Part shown: one piece after another, positions 11,946 to 24,145 of the stretch
Position numbering within the stretch: position 1 is the stretch's first letter
How the letters are laid out: each line of letters begins with the position of its first letter
Source of the DNA: Juglans regia
Lineage: Eukaryota > Streptophyta > Magnoliopsida > Fagales > Juglandaceae
Length of the DNA stretch: 64,000 nt
NCBI RefSeq assembly: GCF_001411555.2
Contig: NC_049902.1
Location: forward strand, 13,788,237-13,852,236
Direction: 5' to 3'
Made by a program: the position numbers and the translations under genes
The notes under the pieces: model-generated
Database searches by the model: none
Told to the model about the DNA's origin: nothing
The model's input: the letters and a program-made list of their open reading frames with translations, nothing else

Positions 11946-12158
11946 GACTCGTTTGGATTTAAAATTTGTCTCAATTTATTTTAATTCATCTCATTTTATG
12001 ATTATAATTTTTTTAAATTTTTATATAAAATATAATAAATAATTTAATTTTTTTAAATTTTAAAATAATAATAATATTAAAAATAATATTCTAATAATAT
12101 TTTATTCAACTCATCTAAAATTATCTCAACTCATCTCTAAATCCAAACGGAGAATCTA
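11946..12158 (-). mobile_element. MITE, 'gagttgagatg' family (inverse orientation)
   Basis: Left end tgactcgtttggattt; right end atctctaaatccaaacgg. The core (ataaataatttaattttt, then attctaataatatttta) is the inverse of the 7860 copy. About 213 bp. A partial relative continues to about 12425 (aactcaataaaacatccaaa, then tctcaacctaaatccaaa). Confidence 0.6.
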
Positions 12159-12499
12159 TCTCAAAATTTTTGATTCTTTTCTATACGTGTTAAATACAAA
12201 TATTTCTTAATTTTTAATTTCAATTTTTTTAAATTTTAAAATAAAAATAATCTTAAATATTTATATTATAACAATATTTTTATTTTATAATGTTTTTATT
12301 TAGTTTATTTTCTTTTATTTTTTAAAACTCAATAAAACATCCAAACTCAAATCATTTTATAATATTAACAAAATTTTCATCTCTTCTCATTTTTCAAATA
12401 TCTCAACCTAAATCCAAATAAGCACAAGATAACTCAGGAATAACCATTATTGCGCCAACACAAACAAAAAAAGAAGCCTGGCCCAAAGTCAACCAAGTG

Positions 12500-13275
12500 T
12501 ATCGACGGGCTATTATCGAGTTCAATCGAGTCGGTTTTTAACTTGTCGAGTTCGGTTCGACTCAAAATACTGAGCCCGAGCTTGAGATTTTTTTTTATTC
12601 TTTGTTTGAGTTCGACTGGATAAGCTAAACTCTCAATTCGAGCTCGAGTTCAAATTGTTTATTTTTTTGGTTTTTTGATTAAAATTTAATAATTAATAAA
12701 TAATAAATAAAAGACTTAATATTGAATTTATACAACTAACAAGTATAACCTCTATTGAATTATAAAATTTTAAAAAAATTATAAATAATTAATATCTAAC
12801 TAGTTGATATTTATAAAAAATAGCAATATATTGTATGCCTCTGTATATTATTAATACATACGCTTAATAAATATATCTATTTCATATATGGTTCTCACAT
12901 ACTAGTATATGAAATTATTAAATTTTATCGATTAATTATTATGCAAATTATAAAATATATCTATGAAGCATATTCACTATATAGACATAATTAGTAATTA
13001 GATTACATATTATATATTTAATTATAAAATTGGTATGCTTATATTATTAGCTAATACATATATATATATATATGCATATATACATATGTGTATGTATATA
13101 TTTATTAATATATGAAAGAGTTTTAATCGAATCGAACTAACGAGTCGACTCGAGTATAAACGAGCGGGTCTTAACGAGTCTTAGCCGAGTCGAGTCGAGT
13201 TTGATTTGAGTTTAACCGAGTAAGTACCAAGTGTGCTATTGAACAGACTGATTCATTTACAACCCTATGTATCGT
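12500..13275. repeat. Repeat element with 'gagtcgagtcgag' ends
   Basis: The left part is rich in tcgagtt (gtcgagttcggttcgactc) and the right part in cgagtcgagtcgag, with about 430 bp of AT-rich sequence between, including a (ta)n run at about 13060-13080. Such rings of gagtcga words are typical of a plant non-autonomous transposon family. Ends and target site are not resolved. Confidence 0.5.
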
Positions 13276-14485
13276 GAATGTCGAATATTGATTTGTAAAA
13301 CTAAACAGTTTTTCAAATATAGATCTAAAGAGCATTGTCAATAGTTATTTATCATATCATTCAAAATACATCATTAAAATTTATTTTTTCTATTTTACAT
13401 ATTGATTTTTACAATAAGTTATACATCAATTTATCTATTTTTTCTCTATATCATTTAAATGTTCTTTTTTTAATTTATTTGTTTCAAATATTTTATCTAA
13501 CTACTAATGAATTTGCAAAGGAGAGAGAAAATAATTAAAAATATTTTAGAGTTGTGAATAATATTCTCTACATCTAGAAGATTACTGTAGTAAAATGTGA
13601 AATAAAGATCAAAATACAAAATTCATTAGAATGGTCTTTTGATCAATTTTCTTTATATTTTACAAAAAAATATATTTTACATGAGTCATTGTGAATGCTT
13701 TAAGAAGCAGAAGCATTGGAATTAGAATATGCAAATGCAAACTCAAGTTTTGCATAATATTACATGTTTTGCCTTTTGCCTATTCCACTCAAAATATATT
13801 TTCACATTGAATTATATATTTACTCGCTATATAATAGTAAAATACTATTAATTTATTATTTATTATATTTTTATTTATCTATTTTATTTTTAAAATATTT
13901 TCATTTTTACGGATTAATTAATAATCATATTCTAATTAAATTATTGTTTAAACAATCATATTTTAAATAGAAATTTAACGCTAATAACATCAAATTACAT
14001 CTACATCATCTTTCCAAAAATGTATAAAACTTGAAAAGCAAGAAAATTGGCCGAATATTTGGTATGGAAATTCTCAACATCAACCCCCTTTCTCTCTCTC
14101 TACATAATGTTGAAGCAATATAGCTGACCCTTCCACTCCTCTTCAGATATATATCTTCCTCTATGCTCTCAGCAAACATTACAGCAAACATCTTTCATGA
14201 ATCCTCCCAAACAGTACAGCAAACATAAAATGAATCCTCCCAAAGCAAAAGGCCGAACAACATGTGACAAGATAAATTGCAACTCAGCTAAACATTAGCT
14301 ACCCAACTCATGCAAACATTCTTCTGTATTATATACAAAACAACTAACAGAGAGAAAATGCGAGAAAATGGAAGGCTCGGGAGTGAAGGAAAGGGAAAAG
14401 AAAAGAAAATCGAGAGAAAGAGAGGTTCCGATTTCTGTGACCGTTGTGCGTGAAAAAGAAAGAATAAAATAAGTTATGATAGAGC
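13276..14485. other. AT-rich non-coding, MITE remnants
   Basis: 13328-13660 has the wording of another short MITE type (agagcattgtcaatag, then gtagtaaaatgtgaaataaa). 13760-13980 is F/I/Y-biased AT-rich sequence. 13990-14480 is ordinary intergenic sequence ending in a purine-rich patch (14350-14470) just before the hAT end. Confidence 0.4.
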
Positions 14486-14739
14486 CAGGGCCGGAACTAG
14501 GATTTAGTGTTTGGGTGGGCGATTGACAAAGTGTGTGGTATGTGTGAGTATAAGTAATATGTATTTTTTACACGTGACTATATAAAAAACAATAATCATA
14601 CGTCATAAAATTGTATACAAAAAATACATATTTATAAATCATCTTATAAGATACTTTTCCTTAGAATTTTCGTAGTTTGCTAGAGATCATTACAAAAAGA
14701 AAAGAAAATGAAATATCAACTTAAAATTTTTCATTCAAA

Positions 14740-16979
14740 TTAAGCTTGACAACGATCTTTTATGGAATAAAATTAATCTACTATCATCTTTGAAGTAAAA
14801 TTCTTAACAATTTCTTTTTCAATATAAACTAGCAAATGATCTGCAAGAAACTCATCTTCCATTTGAGTACGCAATCTAGTTTTTATAAGTTTTATGACAG
14901 AAAATGCTCGCTTAGTAGTAGCAGTAGAAACAAGAAGAATTAATACTAGTCAAATTAACCTGTCAATCAAATAATAAATTTTTGACTTTTCTGAAATTAC
15001 TAGTCCTCTGCATAGCTCAGATAATGTAGACATATATTGAAAATCTAGATGCGTCAGCACATCAAGCTCATAATGCTATAATTGAATTCTCGGAAGAAAT
15101 TTTTCTTGCTCAGTAAAATCCTGTGGATGAAACTTATCAACCAATTTGCATATATCATCAATTTTAAATGATTTGTATGCACCTTTAGGGTTTAAAGCAG
15201 TACTAAGAATGAAAAGTTCCATTATATGGTCGTTAAATATATTGTTCAATTCTTGCAACAGGAAGTCTATTGTAGCAGTAAATATATCAATCCTAAAATG
15301 ATTCTTCATTGTTGTCAATGACTTAGGGATTTTGTTGCAAAGATTGGAAAAGTGCATTAGTGATTCCCATGATTTTTTTCATTATATGTAATATCAGAAT
15401 AAATTCAAAAGATGTTAATACCATGTAAGCCTTTTTAGCATCATCACGTTGAGAATAATTTGATCCCTCATATGAAATAGTATTGATAACTGAGCAAGAA
15501 GCAATGAACATCCTCATCAAACTACAAACAGATTGAAAATGAGATCCTCATCTAGTATCTCCAGCTCGTTGTAGAGTACCAATTTGATTTGTCCCTTTTC
15601 CGGTCTCAATTTCATTGGAAGCGATCAAACTTTCAATTTCAGCAATTTGAGCAGATTGTAATTCATAATTCCGTTTAGAAGAACCAACAACAATATTGAT
15701 AATGGATGTCAACTGGACAAAGAATTGATGAACATGTTTGGCTTCTCTAGAGGTTGCAACTAAAACTAATTGTAGTTTATGAGTCCAATAATGCACATAA
15801 TATGCATATGGACAATCTTTAAAAAATAAAGCTTATAATCCATTTCATTCACCACGCATATTATTTCCTCCATCATATCTCTGATATCGAATATTCTCAA
15901 TTTGAAGAAAGAAGAAAACATATCTCATTTTTTAGAGATAGTGCCATAGTATCTTTGACATGCACAATATGAAAAAATCACTTTTTAATAAAACCATATT
16001 TATCAACAAACCTCAAGATGATAGCCATTTGTTCTCTTTTAGACTCGTCACGTGCTTTGTCAACAAGAATACAAAATTTGGCATCCCCGATTTCTTCGCG
16101 AATTACATTTAACACTTTATTTGTAAATATATGCAAAATTTCCTTTTGAATTTTGGGTGATGTATATTTGGCATTCTATGGAGCATTTGCCATGACAACT
16201 CCATTAACTTGATCATTATATCTTACTAGAAGTTTTATCAGTTCAATGATTATTTTTTGAGTCGGAGCTTTCATCATGACCTCTAAAGACACAAGCTTGT
16301 AACGTAAGCTATCGAGCACTATCTATCGAAGTTTTGAGCCGCAACCGATTATTTCCATCTCTTCTGATACTTGTTTTTCAACTAACTTGTCAATTTTTCT
16401 TGATTGATTTATTAGATTCTCACAACATTTTACAGTATTTTTATGTGGTGAATTTGGATCTCTCCACAGATGTCCTATTAAAGAACAATTCATTCTATCA
16501 TTTACTTTTTTTCTAATTGTCAAAACCTTTATTGAAAAATGCGTCTGATCCTAGATGACTCGTTGATTTCTTAGTAAAAATGTAACATGGAAGACAAAAT
16601 ACAACATTCTTCGATGGTGAGTAACCAATTTGAATATCTTTGAAACCAAGAAAATTGAAATCGACAACGTTGATTGCCTATTCTTGAAAATGGATATTCT
16701 AAAAATTTAGGTTGATATGGATCAACTTTAAGATAGACACGTCAAATCTCTTCTTGTAGGTTAGTAGGAAATTCTCATATTTGTGGACATAATCTTGGAT
16801 CACGTTCCAAAGAGGTAGCATTCATCTCTTCAAGTTGGATTCTTGAAGTTTTAGGGGGATGCTATCAGTGATAGAAGCATAACGTTCCATTGTTACTAAG
16901 CTCTCTAAATGTACATTACTCTCTGAATTGTCCACGTCTTTCTTTTTTAAAAAAGAATTAATTGTTCTTGACTTGCTCA
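14740..16979 (-). pseudogene. hAT transposase pseudogene (ZMYM1/TTF-type, DUF4371)
   Basis: On the minus strand, fragments in order give the characteristic protein. A start (MSKSRTINSFLKKK) lies at 16979. A zinc-finger-like segment follows with YSPSKNVVFCLPCY near 16600. A DUF4371-type region has KARDESKREQMAIILRFVDK near 16040. YDGGNNMRGE sits at about 15870. HKLQLVLVATSREAKHVHQF follows at about 15760, then GTNQIGTLQRAGDTR. The C-terminal hAT dimerisation motif STATTKRAFSVIK is near 14910, and the stop is at 14740. Several stops and frame breaks separate the pieces, so no full transposase can be made. In the family this protein cuts and moves the element; here it is dead. Confidence 0.8.
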
Positions 16980-18044
16980 TATTTTTCTATACTTTAAGAA
17001 AAATTTATATATCAAGAATAAATCTGAGAAGTACCTAATAAGTAATGATATAAAGCTGTTAGATTTTTTTTGTATAGTTTGTATTTATTACTAAGTGAAC
17101 AAAAAAAGCTAGATGCAAATGTTCTATCAAGCTATCAGTAACAAAATAATCATCAAGGTAGAATTAGAAAATTCATATGTTCAGATAATTAGCACACTTA
17201 CTATATATACATAGATTTAAATACACGAGAATCAGAGATTTAGATGCATATATCTTCAGCAACGACAACTAGCTGGAAACAACTCATAATCGAAAAACCA
17301 AAAGAACCAAACCCAAACAAGCAAATCGATTTAAAAAAGAACCATAGGAAATCAAAGCTTGCGAGTAGAAGTAGAACGTTCACCTTGATTGGGAGTTGCA
17401 ATCCTCACCGGATCAGATTCAAAGTAGAAACATGCCAGTACGAGCGAAGTTACCCAATAACAGAGTCTACATATAAGAACCCATTTTTCTACAAACAAAA
17501 AAACCAAACAAAACTAAGCTTACTTCATTTTTAAAAAGCATACTGAGATATCTCTAACAACAAAATAAGCGAATGAACAAATGAGAGTTGAGACCGTGTA
17601 TCCTTCTTCCGAAGCATTACCCAACGAGAGAGAGAAAGAGGAAGAGGAAGAGAGAGAGGTTGCCATGGAAAGATGAAGGAACTGAAGTCTGAGGCCTGAA
17701 GCCAATAACTCAATCAACATCGAAAGGTCAAGAAGGTAGGGAAGTGAAGGCCACAGTACTTAAATCGCAGCTGAAAGGGGAAGAACATAGGGAAGCGAAG
17801 GCCATTCTTAAATCACTGCGGAAAGGTCGAGAAAGTCGCAAACTGAAGGCGGCCACACTCGAGTTGGTATTTTCTCCTCTCTTTGTGATGTGTGTTATCT
17901 GTAAGCAGCAAATTTGAGTTTTCACTTTTCAGGCTATACTTTATTTGTAAGTAGCAGATTTGGATGTCAGTTGTCACTGTATCAGGTGAGGTGAGGTGTA
18001 AAATTAGAGTGAAGTTACGTGAGTATCGGGATTTGAGAGACAAT
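16980..18044 (-). other. hAT 5' region upstream of the transposase
   Basis: Lies between the transposase start and the inner Mutator-like element. It has a CT-rich minus-strand leader (17600-17660) and a repeated phrase (tttgtaagtagcagattt, also tctgtaagcagcaaattt, at 17895-17960). Two imperfect repeats of gaaggccacagtacttaaat and gaaggccattcttaaatcac occur at about 17743-17815. No separate gene is supported. Confidence 0.45.
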
Positions 18045-18053
18045 TTTAATAAA
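18045..18053. repeat. 9 bp target-site duplication, left copy
   Basis: tttaataaa immediately precedes the left end of the Mutator-like element. The identical 9 bases follow its right end at 24029-24037. Nine bases is the diagnostic duplication length for Mutator-like transposons. Confidence 0.9.
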
Positions 18054-18164
18054 GGGAGCTACAACAGCCACCGAAAATGGCCACATAAATGTTTTATCGA
18101 ATGAGATGTCTTCTCCAGTTGGCATGCCATGTTCCATAAAAAGAAAAAGTAAAAAACAAAACAG

Positions 18165-18350
18165 AAATCAAGGCTGCCATTCGTCCCACGTGATTTCAAA
18201 AAATAAAAATAAAAAAGTCAAAAACAAAAAAAAATCAAACTTGTCATTCGTCCCATGTGAATAAAAAAAAATCAAAAACAAAAAAAAAATCAAACCTGCC
18301 ATTCATCCCCCACGTGATTTAAATAAAAAAAGTAAAAAACAAGAAAGAAA
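18165..18350. repeat. Subterminal tandem repeat, about 60-65 bp unit
   Basis: Three imperfect copies, each with aaatcaa, a (g/t)(c/t)cattcgtccca(c/t)gtg-like phrase and an A-rich spacer, at about 18168, 18232 and 18290. Such subterminal repeats are common in Mutator-like elements and may be transposase binding sites (inference). Confidence 0.7.
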
Positions 18351-18849
18351 TCAAATCTCTCGTCCCTACCATTTGTCTTTGCCATTCGTCCGTCTCCTCT
18401 TTGTATTGCCACGGAAAATGCGCCTTCTCCCTCTATTTCCAGCACAGATTTCTTCTACTTCTAGTCCATCTTCTGCCGGGTCGTTTTTCCCCTCTTCCAA
18501 GCGGTATTTTTTCTTCCATCTTTTTCTCTATTTTTATTTAAATATTAGGATTTTTATCTACAAATATTAGAAAAAATATGTGCTCAAAATCATAAAATAT
18601 GTTTGGAAATATAAACCCACTAGGAATTAAATAATAAAAGAAGCTGTTTTTATTTTGTGTCCTGCTGAGCCTTTTGTGTTGGAGAGTTTTGGACCTTAGA
18701 TTTTTGTCTGTACTCAAACTTCATGTATACAGTTTTGGACGTATTTAATTTTTTTTAATCAGAACGTATTCAGTTTTGGACCTTAAAATTTTGGACGTAT
18801 ATAGTTTATTATTGTATTATTTGTATATATTATTTCCTTTGTATAAAAA

Positions 18850-18960
18850 TGTTGTTTCTCCACTTTTTGTGCATACGAAGTGGTCCAACTTTTTGTTTGT
18901 TTCTCCACTTTTTGTGCATACAAAGTAGTCCAACTTTTTGTTTGTTTCTCCATTTTTTTC
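18850..18960. repeat. Tandem repeat, about 48 bp unit
   Basis: ctccactttttgtgcatac followed by aagt(g/a)gtccaactttttg, then tttgtttct, occurs twice (about 18857-18904 and 18905-18952). A third partial unit follows. Confidence 0.75.
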
Positions 18961-19230
18961 CTTTTTTCTCTTGGGTAAAAAATGACCTGCTCCAACTTTT
19001 TTTCCTTTCTTAAAGTACTCTAATTGATTGGTAAAATGCCCCATTAAGTGTACTGTTTTTAATGTAAAATCCATTGTCAATAATTACAACAAAAATAAAT
19101 CATAATCATTCTTTCAAATCCCTTTGATAGTAGATGATTTATTTGATTGTATATGATTTCTTTCAATATTCAAGTTAATATCTTGATTTGAATTTGGTTG
19201 GATATTCTTAGGTAATTCAAACACTAGAGT

Positions 19231-21370
19231 TGCAATGGATTCCAATATGGAACATGCAGATAATGAGTATGACGAAGTAGAAGTTGATAATGAGCAAGAA
19301 TGTGTTGAAATAGTAGATGAACCTAAGGTCGGAATGACATTTTTATTTGTAGAAGAAGTTTTGTCTTACTATATGAAGTATAGTAAGTAGGAGGGATTTG
19401 GAGTGTGTAAACGAAATTCTAAACAATATGATGATGGTAATGTCAGATGGTTTACCTTAGTATATGTGAGGGAAGGCATATCAAAGAGTAAGGCTGCCAA
19501 TGTTCTCAAGCCAAGACAAACAGAGAAAATAAGGTGTATGGCCAGGATTAATGTGACGATGACTGATGAAGGTGTATATACCCTGACTAAAGTAAACTTG
19601 GAGTACACACACATTTGCAGTCCGGGAAAGGCAAGACATTTCAAATGTTTTAAGAAGGTTGATGCTCGTGTAGCTAAAAGACTTAAAATAAATGACGAAG
19701 CAGGAATACGAATGTCAAAGAATTTCAAGTCCCTAGTTGTTGAGGTGGGGGGTTACGATAAACTATCATTCGGGGAGAAGGAGTGTCGAAACTATATTGA
19801 CAAAGCAAGACAACTTCGTCTCGGGGTTGGAGGTGTTGAAGGCTGAAGCTCTATGTAACTACTTCCAAGAAATGCAAAAAAAAAAAAAAAAAAATCCAGA
19901 TTTTTATTTTTCCATAGACGTGGACCATGATATGAGATTAAAGAATGTATTTTAGGCAAACGCCCGAAGTAGAGCTATATATGAATCATTTGGAGATGTG
20001 ATTACATTTGATATAACATACCTGACTAATGCCTACAAGATGCCCTTTGCATCGTTTGTGGGTGTGAATTACCATGGTCAGTCAATCCTATTTGGGTGCG
20101 GATTGATATCTAATGAGGATGCACATACCTTTGAGTGGTTGTTTAAGTCATGGTTAAAATGTATGAAGGACCAACTACCAAGTGCAATCATTACAGACCA
20201 AGACATGACAATGCAAATTATAATTGCTAGAGTGTTTCTAGCTTCTAGGCATCGCTTATGCTTGTGGCACATAATGAAAAAACTTCCTGAGAAGTTTGGG
20301 TCACATGCTCGATATGATGAGATTAAGAGTGCACTACAAAAATGTGTGTATGACTCTTTAAGTGAGCATGAATTTGAAGAACGTTGGTATGATTTCCTCA
20401 ACATGTATGATTTGCATGAGAATGCATGATTGGGATCACTATATAGTGACCGACATTTTTAGGTGCCGGCTTACGTTAGAGACACATTTTGGGCTGGAAT
20501 GTCAACTACACAACGGAGTGAAGGCATGGATGCATTTTTCGATGACTACGTTAACTCAAAAACTACTCTAAAGCAATTTGTTGATCAATACGATTTAGCT
20601 CTTAGGAGGAAGGTGGAGAATGAAGCCATTGCCGACTTCAATTCATTTAATATTGTGATTCCTTACATCAGTCACTATCATCTTGAGGAGCAATTTAAAA
20701 AAGTATACACAATTGTCAAGTTCAAAGAAGTACAAGATGAATTTTGAGGATTTCTATATTTGACTACCTCGTATTTGGGATGCGTGGGTGGAAGATACAC
20801 GTATGTAGTAGCCGATGAGGTTTGAGTGAGTTATAACTTAATAAAACATGCAAAGTACAGTGTTTTGGTCGATCAAGATCCCCTAGATGTTAAATGCAGT
20901 TGCAAGTTGTTTGAATTTAAGGGCATATTATGCAGACAAGCTCTTTGTATCTTGGCTCTGCTAGGAAAAAATACAGTACCATAAAAATACATATTGGATC
21001 GGTAGAGGAAAGATATAAAGCGAAAATACACTTTTGTAAAAAATAATTACGAGTCGAGTAGTTCACACAACGGAGAAATGTACGATAAGATTCAAAATTC
21101 ATTCTATGAACTGTGTTTGAATGCTTTAAAGGCCGAGTGCAGTTGTGTGAAATTGATCAGCCAAATAGAGCAGTTGAAGCTAGAATACCCTAAGATCAAT
21201 TCTCAGTGTGGTAGCGAACCAGTTGATCCACTTACTTCCATAGAGGGCAGGAAAAGTGCAGTTCTTAGTCCGTTGGTAGTTTGAAGTAAGGGAAGACCAC
21301 CGTCAAGGAAAAAAGCCCACCCTGTTGAGATGGTTTTTAAGAAAGCTAGTACAAGAAGGAGATTGTGATA
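19231..21370 (+). pseudogene. FAR1/FHY3-like MULE transposase pseudogene
   Basis: Reads from atg at 19231. It has an acidic N-terminus, then a FAR1 DNA-binding domain (PKVGMTFLF, then GFGVCKRNSK, then YTLTKVNLEYTHIC). A MULE transposase domain follows with FDITYLTNAYKMPF near 20007, FGCGLISNEDAHTFEWLF near 20095 and the ITDQD acid near 20195. FWAGMSTTQRSEGM is near 20488 and a SWIM-type finger (KCSCKLFEFKGILCRQALC) near 20893. In-frame stops at 19388, 19953, 20427, 20460 and 20745 and a frame slip near 19830 kill it. Stops at 19953, 20427 and 20460 stand where the family has tryptophan. The SWIM histidine appears replaced by glutamine. In live elements this protein mobilises the MULE; domesticated relatives are light-signalling factors, but the inverted ends and target duplication mark this one as a transposon gene. 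Confidence 0.85.
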
Positions 21371-21569
21371 CGACCCTGTTGAGGTTCCTGGAGAACAGAG
21401 TAGTCAAATAGCAGATCAATGCAATGTGAGCGGCACACAATATGTATCTCCTCAAACCCAGGTACTTCCTTCCTTTCCTGGTTTTTTGTTGTGAGAGTAA
21501 TATGTATATTTTGTCTATATTTTGATGTTGTGTATGTGAATAATGCTATTGTATATTGTTACAGGATAT

Positions 21570-21985
21570 AACAAATCAAGTTTGGACAAATGCATCAGAA
21601 TTTTTTTCGACTCCTTTGACTGCTCCTCATTCGCAAGTAAACCTTCGCATAATATAAAGCATAAAGTTTGTACCACTATTACATTTTGTTAGTTTTAATA
21701 CAACATTTTTTTATGCCTATAGTATACACACTGACAAGTATACACAACTGATTATTTAGGAATTGGAACGACTGCTGCTCCTTCATAGGTAAACCCTCGC
21801 AAAAATATAAAAAATAAAGTTTGCTTGGACACATTATGATATTACATTTTGATACATTTGACACAATATTTTTTTATGACTATAGTATACACACAGACAA
21901 GTATACACAATGGATTATTTGGGTATTGGAGCAACTACTCCTCCAGTGCATGTAGTGTCAATGTGAGATACTAATGTTGTTTTTT
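21570..21985 (+). repeat. Three tandem copies of a 150-160 bp unit after the transposase
   Basis: Units share gactgctcctc/gactgctgctcc, then gtaaacc(t/c)tcgca, then aataaagtttg, tacattttg and agtatacacac(t/a)gacaag. Unit starts are near 21618, 21770 and 21931. Each contains a gtaa(a/g)-type donor-like site and a tatag acceptor-like site, so it could be a small duplicated exon with its intron; this is inferred from spacing only. Confidence 0.6.
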
Positions 21986-22084
21986 AATTTTTTATTGTTT
22001 TTCTTACTAAGTTTTGTTTCTTTAGGTCCAACCACCTCAATTACATCTATTGGATCAGGATGATTATCAGGACAAGTATAAATG

Positions 22085-23240
22085 ATGGTGATTAGCAATA
22101 ATGTTTGAAATGACTATGTACGGACACAATTATTGGAGTATATTTTGGTGGAAATTATTGGAGTACGTGGTAGTGTTTTGGTCCATTAAGTTTTTGTAAT
22201 GTAATATTCAAACGTACTTTCTGTAATAGGCTTAGTGCAATTTCATGTAATGCATTTTTGTATTAATGGAATTAGTGCAATATCCTGCATGATTTTGTGA
22301 TGGAATGCGATTACATGGAATGCAATATCCTGTAAAAACTGAAGCTGAAATTGCCATGTGGAGATATACACAAATCTGAAACTGTCCATTCATTCTCAAT
22401 TCTCAAAAGCAAAATATTTTTAAATTTACAACAAGAAATGCCCAAAACATAAAAATGCCCATCCATTACATGTCAATATTAAAGTACATCTCAGAACTAC
22501 CCAAAACATTAAAATGCCCATCCATTATATATCAATATTAGAGTACATCTCAGAACTGCCCAAATTCATGCCCATCCAACAACTGCAACTCCTACCCCAG
22601 CACCAAATTCATGCCCATCCAGCAACTGCAACTTCTTGTTATCATCTACACATTTGGCACAACTTCAATATTTGTTATCATCAATGAAATGTACAACTTC
22701 AAATTTGTCTACACATTTGGCCTGTTGTATTCATGTCATTCAATCAGTAGCGGAAGGTAAATCATAACCAATAAGAAAAGGTAATCAAAGTCCATAATAG
22801 AGCCTCTGTTTTAACGCAATAGCATATTGTGTTAACAACAGAGCCTCTGTTTTAACACAAGATTTTTTCTACATTTTGTTGCTTTGTTAACTCACCTAGC
22901 TTGAGCAAACAATGTACGCAACTAACTCTCATTCCTAGCTTAACCCATTTTCTTCCTGAATTTCAAGCAATGTACACAACTCAAACTACAACTCTCATTC
23001 CTTTAATTTTTTTTTTCCAATTAAGCATATTAATTGTTACAATAATGCTAAATCAATAACCATAAATCACTACAGAAAACATTTACAACAATTGTAATTC
23101 AAACAATTAACAATTACAATTTATAACCCATCAACAATGGCAAAAACTTAGAGGGACTGAACATAAATCATGCCAGAAAATATAAAATAGAGAAGTGAAA
23201 ATTAGAGACAAGTAGTGAAGCATACCGTGTACCAATAGGG
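22085..23240. other. MULE 3' internal non-coding sequence
   Basis: No coding frame. A direct duplication of about 62 bp (cccaaaaca.taaaaatgccc, then atccatta, then gtacatctcagaact) lies at 22440-22560. Short repeats aattcatgcccatcca, then gcaactgcaact, follow at 22563-22635. Confidence 0.55.
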
Positions 23241-23249
23241 GCTCTGTTG

Positions 23250-23950
23250 TTGTAAATGGAGCTATGCCAATCGAGATGGAGGCACACCACGGGCTCAGGG
23301 AGATGGAGGGTTCGAGCTCTGCCAATCGGGATGGAAGCATGCGACGGGCTCAGGGAGATGGAGGGTTCGATCTTAGGGAGATGGAGGGTTCGGGGGGTTT
23401 AAAAATAAAGGGGTGAGAGGGCTTGAGGCAAACATGGGTTCAGGGTGGGGGTTCGTTCAGGGTGAGCGATGACGGGCTTTGGAAGCAGAGGGTTTTGGCG
23501 AGGGTTTCGCGCGAGGGTTCGTGGTTCAGGGATGAGATGTTAAGAGGATGCCGAGAGGGAGATGAGATGGCTCGGGGAGATGGAGGCCACGAGCGAGGGT
23601 TCGTATTTCAGGGAGATGAGGGATCATCTGGTTCTGTTAGATGTGCTCGAGATTTTCAGGGAGAGAGGGGATAGTAGCGAGATGAGGGCTTGTAAGTCGT
23701 AGCTTCTGATGAGAGAGATGAGGGGGATGGGGGCTCGATATCGTAGGTGGAGTCTGGACTCTGTCGATGGGGGAGATGAGGTCGATGAGGTAGATGAGGG
23801 TTTTTATTTTTATTTTCATCGGAAGAGATGAGGGGGATGGGGGCTCGATGTCGTAGGTGGAGTTTGGACTCTGTCGATGAGGGAGACGAGGGGTCGATGA
23901 GGGAGATGAGGGGTTGATGAGGTAGATGAGGGTTTCTATTTTTATTTTTA
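23250..23950. repeat. G-rich subterminal repeats of the MULE
   Basis: The words ggctcagggagatggaggg and gatgagggagatgag recur. A larger unit of about 120 bp (gagatgagggggatgggggc, then tcgat.tcgtaggtggagt, then ttggactctgtcgatg) is repeated at about 23710 and 23826. Open frames read from this block are by-products of the repeats. Confidence 0.75.
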
Positions 23951-24145
23951 TTTTTTTATCCACCTGGCAGTAGCCAAGTCATTCGGTGGATGGTTCGGTA
24001 AACCATTTCTATGGACTTAGCATTTTCCTTTAATAAAATTTTTGGAAGCCTGAATATTGGAGGACAATTTTAATTATATAAATAAAAATTATAATTATTT
24101 ATATACTATATAATTTTTTTTAAAATTCCTATAATTCTGCCCCTG

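Larger units (their letters stand above)
18054..24028 (+). mobile_element. Mutator-like element (MULE), 5,975 bp, FAR1-type
   Basis: Bounded by the perfect 9 bp duplication tttaataaa. The left end is gggagctacaacagccac, then cgaaaatgg. The right end in inverse is ggaaaatgctaagtccat, then agaaatgg, an imperfect inverted repeat with Mutator-like style. It contains a FAR1/FHY3-like transposase pseudogene (19231-21370), subterminal tandem repeats on both sides, and three tandem copies of a small unit downstream of the transposase. It has inserted into the hAT element's 5' region. Confidence 0.85.
14486..24145 (-). mobile_element. hAT transposon (nested by a Mutator-like element)
   Basis: The left end starts cagggccggaactaggat (14486). 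The right end in inverse is caggggcagaattatagg (ending 24145), an imperfect terminal inverted repeat of hAT type. The 8-base flanks are gatagagc (14478-14485) and gaccgagc (24146-24153), six of eight identical, as expected for an aged 8 bp hAT target duplication. Removing the inner Mutator-like element (18054-24028) leaves a hAT of about 3.7 kb with its transposase remnant on the minus strand, a normal size. Confidence 0.75.

Noticed and set aside
13058..13085. (ta)n run as a regulatory or origin element
   Set aside because: Ordinary short microsatellite inside a repeat.
20078..20404. 108-residue minus-strand frame
   Set aside because: Antisense shadow of the FAR1-type transposase domain.
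23423..23963. Frames of 83 and 108 residues on opposite strands
   Set aside because: Both read through the G-rich subterminal repeats of the Mutator-like element.
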